Shown piece after piece: positions 16,189-24,387 of a stretch of 32,831 nucleotides of DNA. The position numbers were made by a program, and so were the translations under genes. Source of the DNA: Alphaproteobacteria bacterium (GTDB taxonomy: Bacteria > Pseudomonadota > Alphaproteobacteria > SP197). The first letter of the stretch is position 1, and every line of letters starts with the position of its first letter. The stretch covers positions 1 through 32,831 of the forward strand of contig JANQGO010000108.1 of assembly GCA_028277285.1 (NCBI GenBank), written 5' to 3'. The notes beneath the pieces are model-generated. The model worked only from the letters and a program-made list of their open reading frames with translations, was not told the DNA's origin and made no database searches.

Positions 16189-16854
16189 ATGGCGGACTGG
16201 ATGAACCTGACGGCCGACGATGGCCACACCTTCGCCGCCTACCGCGCGACACCGGACGGCACCCCGCGCGGCGCCGTCGTGCTGTTGCAGGAGATCTTCG
16301 GCGTCAATGGCCATATCCGCGGCTTGGTCGATGGTTTCGCCGCCGACGGCTACGACACCATCGCGCCGGCCCTCTATGACCGGATCGAGGCGGGCATCGA
16401 ACTCGGTTACGCCGATGAGGACGTGACCAAGGGCCGCGACCTGCGCGGTTCGATTGCCATTGACGACGTCATGCGCGATGTGGCCGCCGCCCGCGATGCG
16501 GTCAAGGCATCGGGCAGGATCGGCGCCGTCGGCTATTGCTGGGGCGGCACGCTGGCCTGGCTGGCCGCGACCCGGCTCGGCGTCGACTGCGCCGTCGGCT
16601 ACTACGGCTCGATGACCATCGACTTCGTCGACGAGACACCGACCTGTCCGGTGACCATGATGCTCGGCGAGACCGATGCCACCTTTCCGCCGGAGAACAT
16701 CGAGGCGATCCGCGCCAAGCACCCGGACGCCGTCGTCTTCACCTACCCGGCCGGCCACGGCTTCGCCTGCGACCAGCGGGGGTCCTGGCACGAACCGTCG
16801 GCCCAGCTCGCCCGTGAACGCACGCTGGACGTCTTCCGCCGCTACCTGGGATAG
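16189..16854 (+). CDS. Dienelactone hydrolase family protein
   Basis: A 221-residue alpha/beta hydrolase of the dienelactone hydrolase family. The catalytic Cys is in GYCWGG (Cys117), with Asp163 in GETDATFPP and His190 in AGHGFACD completing the triad; Glu35 in LLQEIFGVN matches the glutamate that activates the Cys in carboxymethylenebutenolidase. All active-site positions are therefore intact. The family hydrolyses dienelactones in chloroaromatic breakdown but many members act on unknown esters, and no other aromatic-degradation gene lies nearby. The start at 16189 is set by a clear AAGGGAG ribosome binding site eight bases upstream. It is followed directly by intergenic repeats. Confidence 0.5.
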   Translation: MADWMNLTADDGHTFAAYRATPDGTPRGAVVLLQEIFGVNGHIRGLVDGFAADGYDTIAPALYDRIEAGIELGYADEDVTKGRDLRGSIAIDDVMRDVAAARDAVKASGRIGAVGYCWGGTLAWLAATRLGVDCAVGYYGSMTIDFVDETPTCPVTMMLGETDATFPPENIEAIRAKHPDAVVFTYPAGHGFACDQRGSWHEPSAQLARERTLDVFRRYLG

Positions 16855-16857
16855 CGG

Positions 16858-16939
16858 CCCCCTCACCCAGCTCCGGCTAGGACGCTGCCGCGCCGAAGCC
16901 TGCGCAACCCTCTTCCCCATTACCATGGGGGCGAGGGAG
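16858..16939 (-). repeat. Interspersed intergenic repeat, copy 2
   Basis: The inverted partner of the repeat at 19-98. Conserved blocks are at 16858-16881 (contains CACCCAGCTCCGGCTAGG) and 16896-16915 (contains AAGCCTGCGCAACCCTCTTC). A hairpin with arms 16915-16920 and 16925-16930 replaces the equivalent hairpin of copy 1; its sequence differs but pairing is kept. The middle segment (16882-16895) also differs in sequence from copy 1 and still can form a short stem. It begins four bases after the dienelactone hydrolase stop. Confidence 0.5.
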
Positions 16940-16955
16940 CATGGCAGCCGACATT

Positions 16956-17019
16956 CTCCCCCTCGCCCGCTTGCGGGAGAGGGAGGGGCCCGATGCGGAG
17001 CATTGGGAGGGTGAGGGCT
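16956..17019 (+). repeat. GC-rich hairpin repeat, second type
   Basis: Arms at 16960-16970 and 16973-16983 pair at 10 of 11 positions around a two-base loop (CCCTCGCCCGC-tt-GCGGGAGAGGG), followed by GGGAGGGTGAGGGC at about 17004-17017. This CCCTC/GAGGG hairpin plus GGGTGAGGG tail resembles widespread intergenic repeats of Alphaproteobacteria and other high-GC genomes. It lies next to repeat copy 2 and within a few bases of the yciB stop codon. Confidence 0.5.
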
Positions 17020-17023
17020 TGCG

Positions 17024-17587
17024 TCAGGTCGGCAGCGGGCCGTCCCAATAGCGTGGCGCGGTGATCCGCGTGATGATCACGTAGAGCACGAAGGCGCCGA
17101 CGGACATGATCAGCCGGAACGTCACCCAGTCGTCGGTCGACAGGGTGAACCGCGCGATTTCGTTGGCGGCCGCCCAGGCGAGCGCAAGGCCGACCCAGCG
17201 CCACGTCAGAACACGCCAGCCCTCCCTGGTCAGCTTGATCTGTGACGACAACCCGCGTTCCAGGATGCTGGGGCGAAGCAGCAGGCCGCAGGCCAGGATG
17301 AGCCCGAACAAGACCTGGACGATGGTCGGTTTGATCTGGATGAAGAACGCGTCGTCGAGCGCCAGGCCCACACCACCGAGCAGCAGGACGAGCACCACGG
17401 TCACCAGGCCAAAGACCGGGACATGGCGGTCCACGGACCAGCCGATCGCCACGCAGATCGCGGTGGCCACCATGAGCGCGGCGGTCGCCACCATCAGGCC
17501 CCAGCCCATGTTGACGCCAAAAAAGACGGCAATCGGCGCGATTTCCAGCAGCATGTGCCGGTTAAGGTAACGTTCTCTAAAACTCAT
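17024..17587 (-). CDS. yciB: YciB/IspZ family inner-membrane protein
   Basis: A 187-residue membrane protein of the YciB (septation protein A, IspZ) family, with about five or six membrane segments. In enterobacteria YciB takes part in cell envelope synthesis and division through interaction with elongasome and divisome proteins. Family landmarks are IAPIAVFFGVN at the first segment, FIQIKPTIVQVLFGLIL in the middle, and LTWRWVGLALAWAAANEIAR before the final segment. I took the ATG at 17587, which adds a short basic N terminus; an internal ATG at 17554 (MLLEIAPIA) is equally close to the usual family start. Its 3' end abuts intergenic repeats. Confidence 0.5.
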   Translation of the reverse strand: MSFRERYLNRHMLLEIAPIAVFFGVNMGWGLMVATAALMVATAICVAIGWSVDRHVPVFGLVTVVLVLLLGGVGLALDDAFFIQIKPTIVQVLFGLILACGLLLRPSILERGLSSQIKLTREGWRVLTWRWVGLALAWAAANEIARFTLSTDDWVTFRLIMSVGAFVLYVIITRITAPRYWDGPLPT

Positions 17588-17813
17588 GAACCCGCCATTT
17601 GACCTTTGCCGGTGCGGGTCCTATCAGAACGACCGCCCTTTTTCATGGGAACCTCGACATGTTGATGACGCTCTTTATGGCACCACACTAGTTGGTCCTT
17701 GGTACTCACGATCGCAACCGTACCGGCCGCCTGCGCCGGTCACGATGTGCCACCGTTTTGACACCAAGAACACGCAACCAGGGCCGCAGCCGAGACGAGC
17801 GAGGAGTTGACCG
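17588..17813. other. Intergenic region yciB / aminotransferase
   Basis: 226 bases between divergent genes. TTGACA at 17758-17763 could be a -35 box for the aminotransferase gene, but no good -10 sequence follows at the expected distance. GAGGAG just before 17808 is the ribosome binding site of the aminotransferase. No coding frame or further structure was recognised. Confidence 0.5.
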
Positions 17814-19157
17814 ATGAACCAGGAACGTATTGCCGACATTGCGGCGCGCGAGCTCGAGCGGTTCGAGAAGGCGCGGCCGCGCTCGGCGACGTTGCGCGAA
17901 CGTGCCGCCGCGTCGATGCCATCGGGCGTGCCGATGGCGTGGATGAGCGGCCTTTACCACCACCCGCCAATGTTCGTGGAGTCCGGCGGCGGTGCCCATT
18001 TTCGCGACGTCGACGGCCACGACTACATCGACTTCAACCAAGCGGACATGAGCAGCAATACCGGTTACGCCGATCCGGCCGTCACGCGCGCCATCAACGA
18101 GCGCGCGGCAGCGGGTATCCAGTTTCTGCTGCCGGTCGAGGACGCCATCGCCGTTTCCGAAGACTTGGCGCGGCGCTTCGGCCTGAGCCATTGGCAATAC
18201 ACGCTGTCGGCCTCGTTGGCGAACAGCGAGGCGATCCGCTTGGCCCGCCTGGCGACCGGGCGCGACGGCGTCTTGATGTTCGACGGCAGCTATCACGGCC
18301 ATATCGGCGAAACCATGGTCGGCCACGACGGCGAGCAGGCCAAGTCCTACGCCCTGGGTCTGCCGGACGATCACGGCCGCGACACGGCCGTGGTGCCGTT
18401 CAACGATCTGGATGAGGTCGAGCGGGAACTGGCCAAGCGGACGACCGCCTGCGTGCTGGTCGAGCCGGCGCTGACCAATGTCGGCCTGGTCCTGCCCCAG
18501 GACGGCTTCCTGGCCGGTCTGCGCGAGGCCTGCGAGCGGCACGGCGCGCTGCTGATCGCCGACGAGACCCATACCCATATGCTGGCCTATGGCGGCCTGG
18601 TGAACCTATGGGACCTGAAACCGCACATCGTCGTGCTGGGCAAGAACCTGTCAGGCGGCATTCCGATCGGCGCCTATGGCTTCGGTCGGGATCTCGCCGA
18701 CCTGATGGACCGCCACCTGTTCGATCACGCCGGCGACGAGGCGGGCTTGGCGACCGGGGGCACGCTCTACGCCAACGCGCTTTCCCTGGCCGTGGCCCAG
18801 GCGACCTTGAGCCACGTGCTGACCAAGGATGGCTATGCCAGGAACGCGCGGCTGGGAGATAAACTGGCGGACGGCATACAAACGATTATCGACGAGGCCG
18901 GCCTGCCCTGGCGTGCCCAGCACCTGACCAGCCGAGCGGGCTGGCTGATCGGGACGCGCGAGCCGGTCAACGGCGGCGAGGCGGTCGCCATGATGGATAT
19001 CGATTTGGCGGATTGCCGCCGTCTGTTCATGGCCAATCGCGGCGTTTGGGAGGCCATCGTCACGGCGGGCCCGGCGGTCTCGTTCGCCATGACCGAGGAC
19101 GATATCGACCGTTACCTGGAAGTCGCGCGCGATTGGGTCAGGGTGCTGGCGGCCTGA
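17814..19157 (+). CDS. Class III (GSAM-like) PLP-dependent aminotransferase
   Basis: A 447-residue fold-type I aminotransferase related to glutamate-1-semialdehyde aminomutase and beta-amino-acid aminotransferases. The PLP-binding segments are visible: the phosphate-site region SLANSEAIRLARLATGR near residue 135, FDGSYHGH near residue 157, IADETHTH near residue 247 with the Asp that contacts the pyridine nitrogen, and VLGKNLSGGIPIGAYG near residue 272 with the Schiff-base lysine in GKN. The common TGSEA/GTEA motif reads ANSEA here. True HemL would be expected to show DEVMTGFR-like residues, which are absent, so a non-heme substrate is more likely. A GAGGAG ribosome binding site precedes the ATG. 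Confidence 0.5.
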   Translation: MNQERIADIAARELERFEKARPRSATLRERAAASMPSGVPMAWMSGLYHHPPMFVESGGGAHFRDVDGHDYIDFNQADMSSNTGYADPAVTRAINERAAAGIQFLLPVEDAIAVSEDLARRFGLSHWQYTLSASLANSEAIRLARLATGRDGVLMFDGSYHGHIGETMVGHDGEQAKSYALGLPDDHGRDTAVVPFNDLDEVERELAKRTTACVLVEPALTNVGLVLPQDGFLAGLREACERHGALLIADETHTHMLAYGGLVNLWDLKPHIVVLGKNLSGGIPIGAYGFGRDLADLMDRHLFDHAGDEAGLATGGTLYANALSLAVAQATLSHVLTKDGYARNARLGDKLADGIQTIIDEAGLPWRAQHLTSRAGWLIGTREPVNGGEAVAMMDIDLADCRRLFMANRGVWEAIVTAGPAVSFAMTEDDIDRYLEVARDWVRVLAA

Positions 19158-19162
19158 CGAAA

Positions 19163-19302
19163 CTAGAGCAGATCCTGTTTTGATGTCATCGCGAAGCGAT
19201 TCCATCAAAACAGGTGAATCCGCTCGATTCATAGATAGAGAGCGGATTCACGTGGTTGGATGGAACCGTCAAGCGGCTCCATCCAACCGTGATCCGCTCT
19301 AG
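19163..19302. repeat. Cloverleaf-shaped palindromic element
   Basis: A 140-base element made of four stems. The outer arms CTAGAGCAGATC (19163-19174) and GATCCGCTCTAG (19291-19302) pair at 11 of 12 positions. Inside are three hairpins in a row: 19174-19185 with 19203-19214 (12 bp, CCTGTTTTGATG), 19215-19225 with 19240-19250 (11 bp, TGAATCCGCTC), and 19254-19264 with 19278-19288 (11 bp, GGTTGGATGGA). The first and third have further short inner stems. It is richer in A and T than its flanks and sits between convergent genes. It looks like a mobile or structural intergenic repeat, or a bidirectional transcript-end structure; no transposase is present. Confidence 0.5.
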
Positions 19303-20147
19303 GCCGTAAACACCAGAGCGACGCCGCAAGCGTCTTCCGCCGCGACCATCACCGAACGCTGCTCGCGCAGCAGCGGGATGCTGGCCGACGCCATGACCCG
19401 TGTCGTTGCCTCGAGATCGGCGACCTCCAGGGTGATCACGGCGGGACACGGTACGGCGCCGGATTCAGGCAACAGGTCAGGATAGAGCTCGTCCAGGTCG
19501 TCGTGGGAAGCGAACAGGATGCTCTCATCGCCCAGCCACAGCGTCACGATGGCATCGGTCGCCGTGACGGCGTTTTCGCCCAACAGTCTCGAATAGGCCG
19601 CGATCAGCGGTTCCGTATCGTCGCACGGCACCGCCACGCTCTTGATGCGCCGCGCGCTGTTCGGGTGATGGGTCCAGCCTTCCCGCCGCACCAGTGCCGG
19701 TGTCTGATGGTGACACAGGAACATGGGCAGGCCCGGCGTTGCCGCGTCCGGCAGATGCACGATCTGAAAACGCGGTTCGCTCGTCTCGCCCGCCTCTTCG
19801 ATCAGACGCGAGAGATCTTTCGGTCCATCGGCGGCAATGCCGGCCTCTTTCAGGTTCGCGGCCGCCGCCGCACCGTCGTCGGTTGCCAGCGCAATCGCCG
19901 ATAACCCGCTGCCCCGGTCACGGTTGCCGCGGTGCGACGCGTTGGCAGCGAACTCGTCGGGATCGACGACGCCGATCAGTTCCAGGTAGCCGCGCTCCAG
20001 CATGAAACAGTAATTGCCGGTGCCCCATTGGGGATGGCGGCCGCGCGGCGTCGGGTTGAAACCCAGACGGATATAGGTTTCCCGGTCGGCTTCCAGATCG
20101 TCGGCATTGATGAGGGTGTGGTCGATACCCGTGATGTCGCCGGCCAC
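19299..20147 (-). CDS. VOC/glyoxalase-like domain protein
   Basis: A 282-residue protein of the vicinal oxygen chelate superfamily, nearest to the glyoxalase-like Glyoxalase_3 group. The N-terminal unit starts with ITGIDHTLINADDLE and contains GRHPQWGTGNYCFML and YLELIGVVDP, with His and Glu in positions often used for metal binding. The C-terminal half (from about residue 155) is a second, weaker betaalphabeta unit beginning ARRIKSVAVPCDD. The start is a GTG at 20147, eleven bases after the apt stop; sequence upstream of it in frame is antisense-like. The TAG stop is supplied by the outer arm of the cloverleaf element. Reaction unknown. Confidence 0.5.
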   Translation of the reverse strand: MAGDITGIDHTLINADDLEADRETYIRLGFNPTPRGRHPQWGTGNYCFMLERGYLELIGVVDPDEFAANASHRGNRDRGSGLSAIALATDDGAAAAANLKEAGIAADGPKDLSRLIEEAGETSEPRFQIVHLPDAATPGLPMFLCHHQTPALVRREGWTHHPNSARRIKSVAVPCDDTEPLIAAYSRLLGENAVTATDAIVTLWLGDESILFASHDDLDELYPDLLPESGAVPCPAVITLEVADLEATTRVMASASIPLLREQRSVMVAAEDACGVALVFTA

Positions 20148-20157
20148 GGCGCCCGCC

Positions 20158-20676
20158 CTAGTACTCGACCAGGGCGTGGAACGGCACGCCCAAGGACTCA
20201 AGCTGCTTGGCGCCGCCCAACTCCGACAGCTCGATGACGAAGGCGCAGCCGACGATCTCGGCACTGGCTTGCCGGAACAGCTGGATACCGGCCGACATGG
20301 TGCCGCCGGTCGCCAGCAGGTCATCGACCATCAGGATACGCTGGCCGGCGGTCACGGCATCCTCGTGGATCTCGACCCGGTCGGAGCCATACTCCAGGTC
20401 ATAGTCCATGCCGATGGTCGCCCACGGCAACTTGCCTTTCTTGCGCACCGGGATGAAACCGACCGAAAGCTGATGCGCGACGGCGCCGCCCAGGATGAAG
20501 CCGCGCGCTTCGATGCCGGCGACGGCGTCGATCTTGTGGCCGGCATAGGGCTGCACCAGTTCGTCGACGGTCCGGCGGAAACCGCCGGCATCACCGAACA
20601 ACGTGGTGATGTCGCGAAACATGATGCCCTTGTGGGGATAGTCCGGAATGTTCCGGACCAACGACTTGATATCCAT
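20158..20676 (-). CDS. apt: Adenine phosphoribosyltransferase
   Basis: Converts adenine and PRPP to AMP in purine salvage. The 172-residue protein starts [20 protein letters not shown], typical of bacterial APRT, and carries [14 protein letters not shown] near residue 58 and the PRPP-binding motif [14 protein letters not shown] near residue 118. The ATG at 20676 gives the canonical length; the longer in-frame start at 20718 would lie inside mtnP. It begins one base after the mtnP stop. The pairing is metabolically sensible: mtnP releases adenine from methylthioadenosine and apt recovers it. Both are in one minus-strand unit with the VOC gene. Confidence 0.5.
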   Translation of the reverse strand: MDIKSLVRNIPDYPHKGIMFRDITTLFGDAGGFRRTVDELVQPYAGHKIDAVAGIEARGFILGGAVAHQLSVGFIPVRKKGKLPWATIGMDYDLEYGSDRVEIHEDAVTAGQRILMVDDLLATGGTMSAGIQLFRQASAEIVGCAFVIELSELGGAKQLESLGVPFHALVEY

Positions 20677-20677
20677 C

Positions 20678-21562
20678 TCAATCGGCTCCGCTGCCCAAGA
20701 CACGTCCGGCGACCGCATCCAACCGGGCGATCAGCTCGGGATCGCGTTTCTCCGGCGCCGTGATCAGGGCGTTATCGAGCGCCCGGTCGCAGCCGGCATA
20801 ACAAAGCTCGCCGTGCCGGTCGACCGACGGCGCCAGCGCCCGCACGAGTTGGCGCGCGTTGTCGGCGTTGGCGTGCAGGACTTTCAGAATCGATTCCACC
20901 GTCACGTTGTCGTGGCCGTCATGCCAGCAGTCATAGTCGGTCACCATGGCGACGGTGACGTAACAAATCTCCGCCTCGCGGGCGAGGCGCGCCTCGGGCA
21001 TGGCGGTCATGCCGATGACGTCGCATCCCCAACTGCGGTAAAGCTGGCTTTCGGCATAAGTCGAGAATTGCGGCCCCTCCATCACCAGATAGGTGCCGCC
21101 GCGGTGGTAGGCGATGTCCTCGTTCTGCAGCGCCGTTTCGATCAAATCCGTCAGCCGCGGACAGGTGGGATGGGCGAGCGAGACATGGGCGACCAGACCG
21201 TCGCCGAAGAAGCTCTTCGTTCTGAGGTGAGAGCGGTCGATATACTGATCGACCAGCACGAACATCCCCGGCGACAGGTTTTCCTTCAGCGAACCGACCG
21301 CCCCAACCGACAGGATATCGGTGACGCCCAGACGTTTCATGGCATCGATATTGGCGCGGGCATTCAGGCCGGTTGGCGAGATATGGTGGCCGCGGCCGTG
21401 GCGCGGCAGAAAGACCAGCTTCTGGTCGCCGAGCGTGCCTTGCAGAAACTCGTCGGACGGCGAACCCCAGGGTGTATCCACCTTGATCCAGCGCGCATCC
21501 TCCAGGCCGTCGATGTCATAGACACCGCTGCCACCGATCACGCCCAGAACGGTCTCACCCAT
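20678..21562 (-). CDS. mtnP: S-methyl-5'-thioadenosine phosphorylase
   Basis: Phosphorolysis of methylthioadenosine, the by-product of polyamine and homoserine-lactone synthesis, to adenine and methylthioribose 1-phosphate. The 294-residue length fits MTAP-type purine nucleoside phosphorylases. Visible are [13 protein letters not shown] at the N terminus with the phosphate-binding loop, [13 protein letters not shown] near residue 55, VDQYIDRSH near residue 108, and [12 protein letters not shown] plus [15 protein letters not shown] around residues 170-200. The ATG at 21562 gives the family N terminus [13 protein letters not shown]. Followed by apt after one base. Distinguishing methylthioadenosine from methylthioinosine as substrate needs assay or phylogeny. 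Confidence 0.5.
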   Translation of the reverse strand: MGETVLGVIGGSGVYDIDGLEDARWIKVDTPWGSPSDEFLQGTLGDQKLVFLPRHGRGHHISPTGLNARANIDAMKRLGVTDILSVGAVGSLKENLSPGMFVLVDQYIDRSHLRTKSFFGDGLVAHVSLAHPTCPRLTDLIETALQNEDIAYHRGGTYLVMEGPQFSTYAESQLYRSWGCDVIGMTAMPEARLAREAEICYVTVAMVTDYDCWHDGHDNVTVESILKVLHANADNARQLVRALAPSVDRHGELCYAGCDRALDNALITAPEKRDPELIARLDAVAGRVLGSGAD

Positions 21563-21645
21563 CACGCCCCCGCAGCCTGCCGATGCCCCTCGGCCGCCAC
21601 ACTCTAAAGCATGGTCCGGTCCGATCAACCGACCGCGCGGTCAAC

Positions 21646-22401
21646 TCAGTGATGGATCTTTGCCCAGATCTTGCGCTTCGAGACGTAGAACAAGCCGGTC
21701 AGGATGAGCAGGAACAGGAGCACCTTGATGCCCATGGACTTGCGTTCCTCGAGCTTCGGTTCGGCCGCCCACATCAGGAACGCCGCAACATCCTGGGACT
21801 GCTGTTCCAGGGTCGCCTCGGTGCCGTCGGCATAGGTGACATAGTCGTCACCGAGCGGCGGCAGCATGGCGATCAACCCGCCGGCAAAGTAAGGGTTCTC
21901 ATAAAGGCCGTTATCGGTCGGCACGTCGCTCGCGTAGCCGCTCAAAAGGGCCGCGATGTAGTCCGCACCGTACCCGTTGCGTTTGGCCTGCAACGACAGG
22001 TCGGGCGGATAGGCGCCGCCATTGGCAGCGCGCGCGGCTTCCGCGTTGGGAAACGGCGACGGGAACGCATCGGCGGGTATGGCCGTGCGGAAGAACATGT
22101 CGCCGTCCGCGTTGGGCCCGTCCTCGACCTCGTAGTCCGATGCGATCGCCTTGATCTGGTCCTCGTTGAAACCAAGCGCTTCCAGATTGCGGAAACGGAC
22201 GTACTTGAGCCCATGGCAGCTTGCACAGACCTCCTTGTAGACCTGCATGCCGCGCTGGAGCTGGTTCTTGTCATAGGTCCCGAAGATGCCCTGGAACGTC
22301 CACGAGAGTTCCGGCGGCGACTCCGCTTCTCCAGCGGCCATGGCACCCGACGACGTGAAAAGAGCGAAGGAGAGCGCGGCCGTGACGAGCAGTTTCTTCA
22401 T
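21646..22401 (-). CDS. petC: Ubiquinol-cytochrome c reductase cytochrome c1
   Basis: The heme c subunit of the bc1 complex, which passes electrons from the Rieske protein to soluble cytochrome c in the periplasm. The 251-residue precursor has a signal peptide (residues 1 to about 23, MKKLLVTAALSFALF with AMA-AG cleavage region), the heme attachment motif CASCH at 59-63, the likely axial Met in GGLIAMLPPL, and a C-terminal membrane anchor (IKVLLFLLILTGLFYVSKRK). The start at 22401 has a GGGAGG ribosome binding site. It overlaps the 3' end of petB only in the sense of being 11 bases apart. Last gene of petABC. Confidence 0.5.
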   Translation of the reverse strand: MKKLLVTAALSFALFTSSGAMAAGEAESPPELSWTFQGIFGTYDKNQLQRGMQVYKEVCASCHGLKYVRFRNLEALGFNEDQIKAIASDYEVEDGPNADGDMFFRTAIPADAFPSPFPNAEAARAANGGAYPPDLSLQAKRNGYGADYIAALLSGYASDVPTDNGLYENPYFAGGLIAMLPPLGDDYVTYADGTEATLEQQSQDVAAFLMWAAEPKLEERKSMGIKVLLFLLILTGLFYVSKRKIWAKIHH

Positions 22402-22412
22402 GGTCGCCTCCC

Positions 22413-23681
22413 TCAAGCCTTGTCGCGCGACGCGCCGGCCGCCACCGGCGCACCACCGCCGCCAAGGACCGGCGTCGCGATACTGTCGGGCATCCGTCTG
22501 GGCCGCTCGAACCAACCGATCAGCGGCATCAGAATGATGAAATGCAGGAAGTAATAGGACGTGGCGACACGACCTATGACCAACCACCAACCTTCTGCCG
22601 GTTTGGCGCCGACATAACCCAGCACCAGCACGTCGACCAGCAGCAGCAGGAAGAACCACTTGTAGACCGGGCGGAAGGTCGACGAGCGTACCCGCGACGT
22701 ATCGAGCCAGGGGATCAACAGCAGGATCAGGATCGACGCGAACATGGCGATAACGCCGCCGAGCTTGGCGTCGATGAACCAGATATCCGGCACCGCGCGC
22801 AGGATCGCGTAGAACGGCAGGAAGTACCACTCCGGCACGATATGGGCGGGCGTCACCAGCGGATCGGCCGGGATGTAGTTATCCGGATGGCCCATGTAGT
22901 TCGGCGCATAGAAGACGAAGGCCGCGAAGACGATCAGGAAGACGCCCAGGCCCACCGCATCCTTGATCGTGTAGTACGGATGGAACGGGATGAAGTCCTG
23001 GGGACCCTTGTAGTCGATGCCCAACGGGTTGTTCGACTTCTTGTGGTGCAGCGCCCACAGATGCAGGAACACGACGCCGACGATCACGAACGGCAGCAGA
23101 TAATGCAGGCTGTAGAACCGGGTCAGCGTCGGATTGCCGACAGCGAAACCGCCCCACAGCCATTCGACAATGGCGGGGCCGATCACCGGGATGGCCGAGA
23201 ACAGGTTGGTGATGACGGTCGCGCCCCAGAAGCTCATCTGACCCCAAGGCAGCACGTAACCCATGAACGCCGTCGCCATCATCAACAGCAGAATGATGAT
23301 GCCCAACCACCACAAGACCTCGCGCGGCGCCTTGTAGGAGCCGTAATAGAGACCGCGGAAGATATGGATATAGACGACAACAAAGAACAGTGAGGCGCCG
23401 TTGGCGTGAATGTAGCGCAACAGCCAGCCGTAGTTCACGTCGCGCATGATGCGCTCGACACTGTCGAACGCCATCTCGGTGTTCGGGATGTAGTGCATGG
23501 CGAGCACGATGCCCGTGATGATCTGGATAACCAGCGCGATGCCGGCCAGCGAGCCGAAGCTCCACGCATAGTTCAGGTTGCGCGGCGCGGGGTACTCGAC
23601 CAGATGCTCGTTGACATAAGAGAAGATCGGCAGCCGGTTGTCGAACCAGCGCACGAAGGCAATGTTCATCAATCCGTTCAT
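22413..23681 (-). CDS. petB: Ubiquinol-cytochrome c reductase cytochrome b
   Basis: The membrane core of the bc1 complex, carrying two b hemes and both quinone sites. The 422-residue length and eight membrane segments are standard. Conserved residues are visible: the His-bearing segment [20 protein letters not shown], its partner [39 protein letters not shown], and the Qo-site [12 protein letters not shown] motif. I chose the ATG at 23681; a second ATG four codons on is possible. The start lies 13 bases after the petA stop. Its stop is 11 bases before petC. All ligands appear intact, so a working complex is expected. Confidence 0.5.
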   Translation of the reverse strand: MNGLMNIAFVRWFDNRLPIFSYVNEHLVEYPAPRNLNYAWSFGSLAGIALVIQIITGIVLAMHYIPNTEMAFDSVERIMRDVNYGWLLRYIHANGASLFFVVVYIHIFRGLYYGSYKAPREVLWWLGIIILLLMMATAFMGYVLPWGQMSFWGATVITNLFSAIPVIGPAIVEWLWGGFAVGNPTLTRFYSLHYLLPFVIVGVVFLHLWALHHKKSNNPLGIDYKGPQDFIPFHPYYTIKDAVGLGVFLIVFAAFVFYAPNYMGHPDNYIPADPLVTPAHIVPEWYFLPFYAILRAVPDIWFIDAKLGGVIAMFASILILLLIPWLDTSRVRSSTFRPVYKWFFLLLLVDVLVLGYVGAKPAEGWWLVIGRVATSYYFLHFIILMPLIGWFERPRRMPDSIATPVLGGGGAPVAAGASRDKA

Positions 23682-23694
23682 CTCGCGACCCCGC

Positions 23695-24219
23695 TTACCC
23701 GATACGCACGGTGGTATCGTCGAGAAACTCATAGGTGGGCACCGTCAGGTTCAGCGGCGCCGGTCCCTTTCGGATTCGCCCGGACGTATCGTAGTGCGAC
23801 CCGTGACAGGGGCAGAACCAGCCGTCGTACTCACCCTGATCGGCCAAGGGAATGCAGCCCAGATGGGTGCAGATGCCGACCATGATCAACCATTCGGGAT
23901 TGATCACGCGGTCGGCGTCGGTCTCGGGGTCCTTCAGTTCCTCCAGCGGAACCGCTTCGGCCTCGGCGATGTCTTCTTCGGTGCGGTGGCGGATGAAGAC
24001 GGGCTTGCTTCGCCAGCTCACGATGATCTGCTGACCCAGAGGCACCTGCGACAGGTCAACCTCGGTCGTGCTCAAGGCGAGCACGTCTTCGGCCGGGTTC
24101 ATCTGATCGATCAATGGCCACAGGGTAGCCAGCGCACCGACGCCGGCCACGGCACCGGTGGCCACATAGAGGAAATCGCGCCGGGTTTCCCCCTGCGCGC
24201 CTGCAGTCTGATCCACCAT
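23695..24219 (-). CDS. petA: Ubiquinol-cytochrome c reductase Rieske iron-sulfur subunit
   Basis: The Rieske protein of the bc1 complex. At 174 residues it contains an uncleaved twin-arginine signal anchor ([17 protein letters not shown]) and the two cluster boxes: Cys117-Thr-His119-Leu-Gly-Cys122 and Cys136-Pro-Cys138-His139. Two Cys and two His ligate the 2Fe-2S cluster and the other two Cys form the stabilising disulfide. First gene of petABC on the minus strand. A TATAAT about 114 bases upstream is a candidate promoter element. Nothing is missing. Confidence 0.5.
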   Translation of the reverse strand: MVDQTAGAQGETRRDFLYVATGAVAGVGALATLWPLIDQMNPAEDVLALSTTEVDLSQVPLGQQIIVSWRSKPVFIRHRTEEDIAEAEAVPLEELKDPETDADRVINPEWLIMVGICTHLGCIPLADQGEYDGWFCPCHGSHYDTSGRIRKGPAPLNLTVPTYEFLDDTTVRIG

Positions 24220-24332
24220 GCGTGGTCCCTACACAGTTGTCCTACCCAATGATCGAGCCGCACCGTCATGCCGGCGGCGACACCCAATCACCCGCGCCTG
24301 CGGTACCGCACCTTTCCGTGAGGCGGGCCATG

Positions 24333-24338
24333 ATTATA
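24333..24338 (-). promoter_or_regulatory. Candidate -10 element for petABC
   Basis: Read on the minus strand this is a perfect TATAAT, about 114 bases before the petA ATG. A TTGCTT at 24354-24359 (minus strand) gives a 15-base spacer, shorter than ideal. The overlapping plus-strand TATACT at 24335-24340 could serve trmL instead, so the assignment to petABC, trmL or both is uncertain. Confidence 0.5.
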
Positions 24339-24387
24339 CTGTCAAAACCGGATAAGCAAGGGCCGCAAACCAAGGATTCTCAACGCT

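Noticed and set aside
16108-16926. N-terminal extension of the nucleotidyltransferase frame to 520 residues
   Set aside because: The added part is antisense to the dienelactone hydrolase and starts inside repeat copy 2; the family-like sequence begins at the ATG at 16107.
22402-22830. Possible fusion of extra N-terminal sequence to cytochrome c1
   Set aside because: The extension overlaps the petB coding region out of frame; a signal peptide and GGGAGG ribosome binding site mark the true start at 22401.
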